Shown here: one piece after another, positions 1 through 7,076 of the stretch
Layout of the letters: every line of letters starts with the position of its first letter
Position numbering within the stretch: the first letter of the stretch is position 1
Assembly: GCA_903854075.1 (NCBI GenBank)
Contig: CAINVI010000376.1
Coordinates: 1-12,697, forward strand
Source of the DNA: Candidatus Pollutiaquabacter sp.
Lineage (GTDB): Bacteria > Bacteroidota > Bacteroidia > AKYH767-A > 2013-40CM-41-45
Reading direction: 5' to 3'
DNA: 12,697 bases
The notes under the pieces: model-generated
Databases searched by the model: none
Seen by the model: only the letters and a program-made list of their open reading frames with translations
What the model was told of the DNA's origin: nothing
Translations under genes and position numbers: made by a program

Positions 1-1
1 A

Positions 2-940
2 ATACACTCCAAGGAAGAACTAGTAACGGCCCTGGATGACGAATCACTTCGCGAACTCCCCATCCTGGTGCTCGGCGGCGGAAGCAATATATTATTCACC
101 GGAGATGTAAAAGGTCTTGTCCTGCTGGATCGCCTTACCGGCATTGAACTGCTGTCGCAAAACGATGAATATATCACCATAAAGGCCGGCGCTGGTGTGA
201 ACTGGCACGAATTAGTGATCTACACGGTCAAACAAGGCTGGGGCGGACTGGAAAATCTTTCGCTGATTCCCGGAACAGTTGGTGCTGCTCCTATTCAAAA
301 TATCGGCGCATATGGTGCTGAGCTGAAAGATACCTTTGTTGAACTGGAAGCCTTGCAGCTGGACAATCGGACCATTGTAACGATTTCGAAAGAGCAATGT
401 CAATTTGGCTACCGTGACAGTATTTTCAAGCGATCAGCGAAAGGCAAATTCATGATCCTTTCCGTGACCTTCCGATTGCATAAAAAATCGCTGCTAAATA
501 CACGCTATGGAGCTATTGAACAGCAGTTAGAGGCGATGGGGATTTCCGTTCCAACTGTTGAAGCCGTCAGTGAAGCGGTTATTGCCATACGAACCTCCAA
601 ATTACCCGATCCGAAAAAAATCGGTAATGCAGGAAGCTTTTTCAAGAACCCTGAAATTCCGCAGGAACAGTTTGAGCAATTACATCAAACTTATCCGGAT
701 TTGGTCTCCTATCCGGCAGGACCTTCGAAAGTGAAAATTGCAGCAGGCTGGTTGATTGAAAAGGCGGGATGGAAAGGAAAAATCGTCGGCAACGTTGGCA
801 TGCACAGCCAGCAAGCACTGGTATTGGTCAATCATGGTAATGCCAGCGGCAAAGAACTCCTGGAACACGCGTTTCGCGTCCAGGAAGACGTTCAACAAAA
901 ATTCGGCGTGTTACTGGAAATGGAAGTGAATATCCGCTGA
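2..940 (+). CDS. murB: UDP-N-acetylenolpyruvoylglucosamine reductase MurB (5' end outside window)
   Basis: Cytoplasmic FAD enzyme that reduces UDP-GlcNAc-enolpyruvate to UDP-MurNAc with NADPH, the second committed step of peptidoglycan precursor synthesis. The frame is open from base 2, and the first start-like codon inside (GTG at 68) falls within the conserved FAD-binding stretch LVLGGGSN, so the true start lies upstream and probably 20-30 residues are missing. Visible family motifs are GGGSN, the FAD-domain block around IPGTVGAAPIQNIGAYG (about nt 270-320), FGYRDSIFK, GSFFKNP with the probable catalytic Ser codon at 635-637, and the C-terminal LEMEV carrying the expected catalytic Glu. The retained GYRDS loop and the spacing fit the E. 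coli-like type I form. The gene ends 13 bp from the convergent sensor kinase; no other mur or fts gene is visible. The assignment is very secure. Confidence 0.97.
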   Translation: MHSKEELVTALDDESLRELPILVLGGGSNILFTGDVKGLVLLDRLTGIELLSQNDEYITIKAGAGVNWHELVIYTVKQGWGGLENLSLIPGTVGAAPIQNIGAYGAELKDTFVELEALQLDNRTIVTISKEQCQFGYRDSIFKRSAKGKFMILSVTFRLHKKSLLNTRYGAIEQQLEAMGISVPTVEAVSEAVIAIRTSKLPDPKKIGNAGSFFKNPEIPQEQFEQLHQTYPDLVSYPAGPSKVKIAAGWLIEKAGWKGKIVGNVGMHSQQALVLVNHGNASGKELLEHAFRVQEDVQQKFGVLLEMEVNIR

Positions 941-961
941 ACTGTGCGAGGGATCAGTTCA
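938..961. terminator. Small dyad holding both convergent stop codons
   Basis: TGAACTG (938-944) and CAGTTCA (955-961) form a perfect 7-bp inverted repeat with a 10-base loop. The murB stop (938-940) lies in the left arm and the kinase stop (954-956, read on the minus strand) in the right arm. The dyad could act as a weak bidirectional terminator or 3'-end stabiliser. Neither side is followed by a clear T-run, so intrinsic termination is not well supported, and a chance repeat is possible. Confidence 0.3.
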
Positions 962-3900
962 ATGTTGAAAGTATCTTGGAGGCTTCTTTCGCTTCTATCT
1001 TCAATTTAGCCAACAGGTCTACTAAACCTGCCGTCTCACCGGATCGCGCCTGAATTTCCAGCGACTTACACACTTCAGCCAAACGAGTTGCACCGATATT
1101 CAATGCCGATCCTTTCAACTTATGTGCTTGACCGGACAATTCCTGTAGGTTACCGTAGCGCAAAGAATCTTCGATGACCAGCACTACTTGTTCCGCCTGA
1201 TCCAGGAACATTCGAATAACCTTGAAGAAGAAATCAGGATCACTGCCGATCGTCATCTCGCGTAGCGCATTAACAATTTTCATATCAATGACCGGACGGC
1301 TTGCTGAAGATGCGCCCACTACTACACTTGAAGCTGAAGAGCGAGCGGACGGATCCGACCATTTCTTCAGCTGGTCGATAATCTCCTCGATCATAAATGG
1401 CTTCGAAATATAATCGTCCATTCCGGCTTCAATACACTTCTCCTTATCACCTTCCAAGGCGAACGCCGTCATCGCCACAATATAGGGGCGCTGTGGCAAT
1501 ACCATCTTATTCAGAATGAAACGTGTTGTCTCCAGACCGTCCAATTCCGGCATCTGTACGTCCATGAATATCACATCAAACGACTCACTGCGCATCTTTT
1601 CAATGGCCTCACGACCGTTGGATACAATAACCGGCTTGTAACCGAGTCCTTCGAAGATATTCTGCGCCAGTTTCTGATTGATCTGGTTATCTTCTGCTAT
1701 AAGTATGCGCGCCGGAATGGTCTGAGCCAGCTTTGAACCCATCGCCTTTAATCCTTCGTCGTGACGAGCACGCTGGTGCTCTTCGACGGAGAATAGGCTA
1801 ATGAGAATATCCAATACTTTACTTCGGTCAACATTTTTCGGTATGATCGCAGAAATAACATCGCTGGTATAACTGATCATCAACTCACCGATCTGCTCGG
1901 CATTGAAAAGCACAATCGGCAGCTGGTCCTTTGACTTATGGGTACGTATCGCTTCAGCCACCAGTAACGGATTCATGGAAATCAACTGTGCGTCAATCAA
2001 CACCAGATTAAACGACTGTTCTCCACTCACAATTGTGTCCGCCTCGCCCGGATTCAGACACACTTGAGGAATCATATTCCAGCGCGTGAAATAATTACCA
2101 TAGATTTCTGCAGACGCGCGATCGTCGCCAACCACCAACACATGCGCATTGGCCAGACGGCGCGCGCCGGTGCGGATATCTTTTACACCGTCAGCCGGAC
2201 CGGCAGCAGTTGTGCGAATGGTAAAGGAGAAGGTTGAACCTTCGCCTACTTTACTCTTAGCCCAGATGGTACCACCCATCAGCTCCACAAGATTCTTGCA
2301 AATGGCCAATCCTAATCCAGTCCCGCCATAGGTTCTGGCAGTTGAAGCGTCTACTTGCGAATAACTTCGGAACAGTCGGTCCATACGATCTACCGGAATA
2401 CCGATTCCTGTGTCTGACACTTCAAACATCAATTGCTGCTGCTTATCCAGTTCCTGAACCATTGAAAGATGAACAACAATGCCGCCACGTTGAGTAAACT
2501 TGATGGCATTTGAAACAAGGTTCATCAGAATCTGTCGCAAGCGAGTAATGTCACCGTTTACATAGGTCGGTGTACCTTTTGCAATAGTGTACTGTAAGGT
2601 TAATTTCTTCTCGATTGCTTTAGATGCCAGGAGATCAAACGTCTCTTCGATGCAGCGTTTCAGCGCGAACGGCTTATGCTCCAATTCCATCCGCGAAGAT
2701 TCAATCTTTGATATATCAAGAATATCATTGATAACAGAAAGCAGTGCTTCACCGCTCAGCAGGATCGAGTCGACATATTCCTGCTGCTTGATCGTCAGGT
2801 TGGTTTGATTCAACAACTTACCCATACCGATTACACCATTCAATGGCGTACGGATTTCATGACTCATCGTCGCCAGGAAGCTCGACTTAGCTTCGGTGGA
2901 AGCCTCCGCTTTTTCACGAGCCGACAACATATCCGTTTCCGCCATTTTTCGCGCGGTCACATCGTGAGCAAAGAACGACACACTGGCAACCTGGCCGTTA
3001 GCACCCATTACCGGTGTAACAATCAACTCCATATAATTTTTACCGGTCGACAATTCGAGCATTCGCTCCATCACTTGCGATTCACCGGCAAAGGCTTTAT
3101 CAACGATTTCGAGGTAATCCTGGCGCAAAGTAAGCGGTATAATATCCAGGAAATTGAATCCTTTCTCCACCACTACTCCAGTAATGCCGTAAAAGAAATC
3201 AGCTAATCGTGAGTTGAGCAATAAGATAGTATGATGACGATCAATCGATAGTATACCATACTCTTTATTCTCAATCAGATCATTCAAGCGATTACGACTT
3301 TCCTTTACCGCCTGTTCCATCCGTTTGCGCTGCGTGACGTTCTCTGCCATGGTCAGCACAAATGAAGGAGCGCCCTTCTCATCACGAGTCAGTGAAGAAG
3401 AAAAATTAATCCATATCACCTCATTGGTCCGGCGAATAAGCCGAAGCTCCCTTCGCACCATAGCCGCTTCGCCCCTGAAATGCCGTGATAATCGCGCGCG
3501 TTCTTCTTCTTTATCGTCCGGATGTAGCAACTCCAGAATGTTGAAGCTATCCAATTCATTTTCACGGTACGCCAATAGATTGCAGAAAGAGCGATTGGCT
3601 GATTTCACCTTATAATCAGGACCAATCATAAGCATCGGAATATCGCCTTTCTCAAAGGTCAAACGGAATGCATCAGCCACCGGTTGTGTTCCGTCTGAAT
3701 TCGTCAGTTGTCGTAACAAACGATCATCGTATATTCTAAGGAGTAATAAATTACGACCGTCTTTGGTAAATTTATCCGCTTGCAGTATTCCGTTGAATAC
3801 CTCGCCGGAAAGAGTTCTAATTTTAGCTTTTCCGGTTGCCGTCTGTCCGGCATTCAGCTGATCCCGGAAGGCAGTATTCTCTGCTGGCGTCCATTGATCT

Positions 3901-4334
3901 ATGAAAAATGTGGTCAGGTCCACACCAAGTAATTCTGCGGGCTTTTGAGCACCGAAGAGGCGTATGGCAGCAGGATTCACATCGCTGGTCAGTCCGGTAC
4001 GAGGATTAACATGGAATACAGCATCCGGCAAATCGGAAAGCGACAGCTCCCCGGAAACCTTCTCCGGCTTTATGTCATCCGGTTCCGGCTCTTCCGGTTC
4101 TTTTGTTCCGGAAACCCGGAACCACATATATAACAACGTGATAAGTACGAATACAAACAGACTCTGTACTAGAAAAAAAGTAAAGTGCAATTGAAGGATG
4201 TAATCCAGCACAAAAACAAGTGCATACACTACAGCTACTGCTACGAGCAGCAACCGGTAAAGGATGCGCTTCCCGTCACGGTCGGACGGCAAGGAGTTTT
4301 TATGGGTGGGTCTTTCCACGTGTGTTTGGGACAA
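954..4334 (-). CDS. Membrane hybrid sensor histidine kinase (PAS x3, HK, REC x2, HPt)
   Basis: Signal-transducing hybrid kinase of 1126 residues with BarA-like phosphorelay order. Two hydrophobic segments (about 24-46 and 50-72) form a membrane hairpin with almost no periplasmic loop, so sensing is probably membrane-linked or cytoplasmic. An acidic Pro/Glu linker follows (78-92), then three PAS-like regions (about 95-205, 222-335, 345-463). The HisKA box has His492 in SHEIRTP. The ATPase has the N box around Asn605-Asn609, DTGIGIP at 641-647 and GGTGLG at 670-675. Receiver 1 (about 730-848) keeps Asp737/Asp738, Asp781 and Lys833 but has Asn811 where the conserved Ser/Thr belongs. Receiver 2 (876-992) is canonical: Glu881/Asp882, phospho-acceptor Asp925, Thr956, Lys978. 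The HPt domain carries His1071 in AHKLKGSA. No ATG occurs before codon 70 and an in-frame stop lies at 4347-4349, so initiation is at TTG (4332-4334) or GTG (4317-4319). No response regulator is adjacent; the ligand is unknown. Confidence 0.95.
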   Translation of the reverse strand: MSQTHVERPTHKNSLPSDRDGKRILYRLLLVAVAVVYALVFVLDYILQLHFTFFLVQSLFVFVLITLLYMWFRVSGTKEPEEPEPDDIKPEKVSGELSLSDLPDAVFHVNPRTGLTSDVNPAAIRLFGAQKPAELLGVDLTTFFIDQWTPAENTAFRDQLNAGQTATGKAKIRTLSGEVFNGILQADKFTKDGRNLLLLRIYDDRLLRQLTNSDGTQPVADAFRLTFEKGDIPMLMIGPDYKVKSANRSFCNLLAYRENELDSFNILELLHPDDKEEERARLSRHFRGEAAMVRRELRLIRRTNEVIWINFSSSLTRDEKGAPSFVLTMAENVTQRKRMEQAVKESRNRLNDLIENKEYGILSIDRHHTILLLNSRLADFFYGITGVVVEKGFNFLDIIPLTLRQDYLEIVDKAFAGESQVMERMLELSTGKNYMELIVTPVMGANGQVASVSFFAHDVTARKMAETDMLSAREKAEASTEAKSSFLATMSHEIRTPLNGVIGMGKLLNQTNLTIKQQEYVDSILLSGEALLSVINDILDISKIESSRMELEHKPFALKRCIEETFDLLASKAIEKKLTLQYTIAKGTPTYVNGDITRLRQILMNLVSNAIKFTQRGGIVVHLSMVQELDKQQQLMFEVSDTGIGIPVDRMDRLFRSYSQVDASTARTYGGTGLGLAICKNLVELMGGTIWAKSKVGEGSTFSFTIRTTAAGPADGVKDIRTGARRLANAHVLVVGDDRASAEIYGNYFTRWNMIPQVCLNPGEADTIVSGEQSFNLVLIDAQLISMNPLLVAEAIRTHKSKDQLPIVLFNAEQIGELMISYTSDVISAIIPKNVDRSKVLDILISLFSVEEHQRARHDEGLKAMGSKLAQTIPARILIAEDNQINQKLAQNIFEGLGYKPVIVSNGREAIEKMRSESFDVIFMDVQMPELDGLETTRFILNKMVLPQRPYIVAMTAFALEGDKEKCIEAGMDDYISKPFMIEEIIDQLKKWSDPSARSSASSVVVGASSASRPVIDMKIVNALREMTIGSDPDFFFKVIRMFLDQAEQVVLVIEDSLRYGNLQELSGQAHKLKGSALNIGATRLAEVCKSLEIQARSGETAGLVDLLAKLKIEAKEASKILSTLN

Positions 4335-4344
4335 CGTTTCTGTA

Positions 4345-4387
4345 GATTACTTATAGTGTAATCGGCAGCAAGAGGTTGTTAATAACC
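4345..4387 (-). promoter_or_regulatory. Two short dyads upstream of the sensor kinase start
   Basis: GATTAC-N7-GTAATC (4345-4363) is a perfect 6-bp inverted repeat beginning about 10 bases upstream of the TTG start. Farther upstream, GGTTGTTAATAACC (4374-4387) is a 14-bp dyad with one mismatched pair. Either could be a regulator site, or the first could be an RNA hairpin near the ribosome binding region. I found no TAnnTTTG promoter element on the minus strand in the 283-bp gap 4335-4617, and nothing else there resembles a gene or RNA. No regulator can be named. Confidence 0.25.
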
Positions 4388-4617
4388 AGGGGTTTTAACG
4401 GTAAATATGCGTCTCCCTATTGCAGGCCAAGTTAACCCGGAAAAGTGATTGAAGATGAAGAGCGCATAGGCACCAAGGTGTAAGAATCAGTTACAATTCG
4501 CGTAAAATCAACCCACACAAAGCCCTATAACTATTGAAATCAGTGATAATGTATTCAAGGATAAGGAAAGAAGCCTGTAAGAATGTGACCATCCTTTCAA
4601 AAAAAGGAGCGCTTTTC

Positions 4618-6348
4618 TTACAGTTTATTATACTCGGTCCGCACAAAAGTTATCAGCTCCCGAATGTAATCCTCCGAAAAATCGAAGCGAATACCCGCTG
4701 CTTCGTAGATAGCCGGAATGGTACAGGTATAACCGAGGGAAAGGGCTTTTTTATAGGCCGCAACGGCCTTCGCGGGACTTTCACGATACGTCTTCCAAAG
4801 CGCGATAGCACCAAGCTGCGCCATGCCGTATTCAATGTAATAGAACGGCACTTCAAAAAGATGGAGTTGCTTCTGCCAAAGTGAAGCACGAACGTCTTCA
4901 AAACCGGACCAGTCCACCATGGAAGAACTGAAATCGGAATAATTCTTTACCCAGAAATCATGTCGTTCCTGCGCTGTATGCTGCGGGTGGAGATATAACC
5001 AATGCTGGAATCGGTCGATACAGATGATCCAGGGCAACGCTTCTATGACGTTTTCCAGCTGCTCCTGCTTCGCCCGTTTCAAGGCTGTCGCATCCGCAAA
5101 GAAGTGATGCCAGTGCTCCATAGAAATCAACTCCATACTCATCGAGGCCAACTCCGCCACTTCAGAGGGCAGCTCCTTGAAACCGATGAATGGAAGATCG
5201 CGTGTCAGCATGGAATGAATAGCATGTCCGCCTTCGTGAACCATTGTGACAAGATCTCGCAGCGATCCACTGGAATTCATGAAAATAAAGGGTACACCAG
5301 TCTCGTACAGCGGATAATTATAACCGCCCGGCGCTTTACCCAACCGCGAATCTAGATCCACAAACTTCATGGCATCCAACGTACGAACCACATCCCCGAA
5401 GTAAGGATCAATTTCTGCAAAACAGGAAATAGTTTTAATAGCCAGCTCCTTGCCATCCACAAACGGACGTAAATCCGCACGTCCCTCAGCATCCACTTCA
5501 AGGTCCCACGGACGCAACGCATCCAACTGCATGATACGCTTCCTTTCCGCCAGCAATTCACCGAGCAATGGAACGACCGCTTTCTTCACGGAAGCATGGA
5601 ACGCCTCGCAATCAGCAGGTGTATAATCGAACCGATCAAGATCGGCGAATTTAAAATCACGGTAATTGGAAAAACCAGCATTCACTGCAATTCGGTGACG
5701 CAAGACTACTAACTCCGAAAAAAGCTCATCCAGCGATGAACGATCCTGGGCACGTCGCGCTACGATTTTTTTGTAGACCTCTTCTCGCTTGCTCCGATCC
5801 GGCATGCGCAAGTAATTGGAAGCTTGTTGCAACGTGAGCTCCTTGCCGTCAATTTCCACCGACATCGCACCAGCTATTTCTCCAAATTTCTGCTCCTTGA
5901 CCGTCAATTCGGCATTTAATGGTACGTTTTCTTCTCTGAATAAACGGACCGCATTCTCCACCTGACGTTTATAGTTATTGTACGAAGCATCCAATTCCTT
6001 GGAAAAAGCACTGGCGATAAATTTTCGATTCAAGCGATCGTTAAATGGCTCAATGTGCGGATTGATTTCATTTACAAAAAACGTATACGCATCAGAGAGC
6101 TTGTTATCACGGGTATCGCACGTCATACGAATGTACAACCAACCTACGTGCTCCTGAATAACCGTTTCCAATTCACTCAGATCGCACAACCACTGTACAA
6201 GGTCGGATAGCGAATGTAATTCACGCTGCTCCAGTGCTACATAATAGGATGCAATGGACGACCAGGAATCAATCGTAAGTCCCGATGGAACATACTTACG
6301 GGGAGCAGGTGCGGGAAGTGAAATCGCAGAATCGGCCGAAGGATTCAT
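4618..6348 (-). CDS. M3-family zinc oligoendopeptidase (PepF-like)
   Basis: Zinc metallopeptidase of 576 residues, predicted to cleave short peptides in the cytoplasm; no signal peptide or membrane segment is visible. The zinc motif HEGGH lies at 371-375, with His371 and His375 as ligands and Glu372 as catalytic base. The downstream segment ELPSEVAE (392-399) should supply the third ligand, Glu392 or Glu396. The FYYIEYGMAQLGA segment (about 502-514) matches the Tyr-rich substrate and transition-state site near the C-terminus of M3 enzymes. The long helical N-terminal half and the overall length fit oligoendopeptidase F-like proteins of the M3B type. The ATG at 6346-6348 overlaps the stop of the upstream DUF5606 gene by one base (TAATG), which implies co-transcription and probably translational coupling. 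The exact peptide preference cannot be read from sequence. Confidence 0.93.
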   Translation of the reverse strand: MNPSADSAISLPAPAPRKYVPSGLTIDSWSSIASYYVALEQRELHSLSDLVQWLCDLSELETVIQEHVGWLYIRMTCDTRDNKLSDAYTFFVNEINPHIEPFNDRLNRKFIASAFSKELDASYNNYKRQVENAVRLFREENVPLNAELTVKEQKFGEIAGAMSVEIDGKELTLQQASNYLRMPDRSKREEVYKKIVARRAQDRSSLDELFSELVVLRHRIAVNAGFSNYRDFKFADLDRFDYTPADCEAFHASVKKAVVPLLGELLAERKRIMQLDALRPWDLEVDAEGRADLRPFVDGKELAIKTISCFAEIDPYFGDVVRTLDAMKFVDLDSRLGKAPGGYNYPLYETGVPFIFMNSSGSLRDLVTMVHEGGHAIHSMLTRDLPFIGFKELPSEVAELASMSMELISMEHWHHFFADATALKRAKQEQLENVIEALPWIICIDRFQHWLYLHPQHTAQERHDFWVKNYSDFSSSMVDWSGFEDVRASLWQKQLHLFEVPFYYIEYGMAQLGAIALWKTYRESPAKAVAAYKKALSLGYTCTIPAIYEAAGIRFDFSEDYIRELITFVRTEYNKL

Positions 6349-6860
6349 TATACTTTTTTACGGGTTTTGGTGGCTGTCGTCTTTGCCCCTTCGGTCTTTG
6401 GACCATGCACTTCGTGCGTACGTTGAACGGGCTTAGCGTGATCTTCAGCAGATAACAACGAGTCGCCGGACGCCTCCACTTTGGAGAAGTCGACTTTACC
6501 GTTTAGCAACTTGAACCAGTTCAGGACTTTTCGGATATCTGAGACATATACTCGTTCCTCGTCATAATTAGGAACGATTTTCTTGAAATAGTTTCGCAGC
6601 GAGGCGTCATCGTCTTTGGGATCGACAGACAATTTATCGCCCTCCACTTCCTGTATTTTCAAGAAGATCTCACGTAACGGTTTTTCTTCTTCTGTAGTGT
6701 AAATAGCTACATCAACCAAGGTCATGATGCGCTGCGTACCATTCACCATGGTTCGCTTTCCATCGACCAATGATTCAACAATGAAGCCTGTCTTGTTATT
6801 TCCGATCACCTTGTGCAATCCGCCCAGACCGGGCACTGAAATGATGTCTTTGAGTTCCAT
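6348..6860 (-). CDS. DUF5606 domain-containing protein
   Basis: Protein of 170 residues recognised as the Bacteroidota DUF5606 family from its opening MELKDIISVPGLGGLHKV, the stretch GFIVESLVDGKR (25-36), and the later YVSDIRKVLNWFKLL (105-119). The function of this family is not established. The N-terminal 50 residues look like a small beta-rich fold of the kind that could bind a ligand or nucleic acid, but this is inference. Residues 140-170 form a Lys/Thr/Ala-rich basic tail ending TRKKV, possibly disordered and able to contact nucleic acid. There is no signal peptide. An A-rich stretch AAAGAAAA lies just upstream of the ATG. It is the first gene of a leftward unit with the M3 peptidase and shares one base with it. 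The leader, 6861-7006, holds no clear promoter. Confidence 0.88.
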   Translation of the reverse strand: MELKDIISVPGLGGLHKVIGNNKTGFIVESLVDGKRTMVNGTQRIMTLVDVAIYTTEEEKPLREIFLKIQEVEGDKLSVDPKDDDASLRNYFKKIVPNYDEERVYVSDIRKVLNWFKLLNGKVDFSKVEASGDSLLSAEDHAKPVQRTHEVHGPKTEGAKTTATKTRKKV

Positions 6861-7006
6861 ATCGCTTTTCTTTCAATGTGGTAAAGGTAGCAAAAAGCAA
6901 CAAGTCCTTTCGTAGAGTGACGAGACGCAAAAACATTTAATTTCAACGGCCGGACATATTCCTCAACCGAAGGTAAATAAATGAAAACGAAAGCAGTAAA
7001 AACGAA

Positions 7007-7048
7007 GAGCCGGCTTACGAACACTTGGAAGGTGTCGAAAGCCGGCTC
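7007..7048 (-). terminator. Strong intrinsic terminator of the secreted protease gene
   Basis: Arms GAGCCGGCTT (7007-7016) and AAGCCGGCTC (7039-7048) pair perfectly over 10 bp. The stem continues, after one A/A mismatch and with one bulged A, through CG/CG and ACAC/GTGT to a 7-base loop (7025-7031). Read on the minus strand, the stem is followed by TTCGTTTTTACTG, a moderate T-rich tract. It lies 29 bp beyond the subtilase stop and separates that gene from the DUF5606-M3 unit. Confidence 0.8.
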
Positions 7049-7076
7049 CGGAATTGCCCGTAAGCTAATTTTATAC

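Noticed and set aside
2805..3206. 133-residue plus-strand frame opposite the sensor kinase.
   Set aside because: It is antisense to conserved kinase and PAS sequence and has no family signature.
4590..4617. Possible terminator downstream of the M3 peptidase (CCTTT and AAAGG arms with A/T runs).
   Set aside because: The stem is only about 5 bp and AT-rich, with no clear T-run placed after it on the minus strand.
4534..4884. 116-residue plus-strand frame overlapping the M3 peptidase 3' end.
   Set aside because: Most of it is antisense to the conserved peptidase C-terminus; its start lies in an intergenic region with no supporting signal.
6882..6889. Possible minus-strand -7 promoter element TACCTTTA before the DUF5606 gene.
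   Set aside because: It misses the final G of TAnnTTTG, and no TTG lies at the usual upstream spacing.
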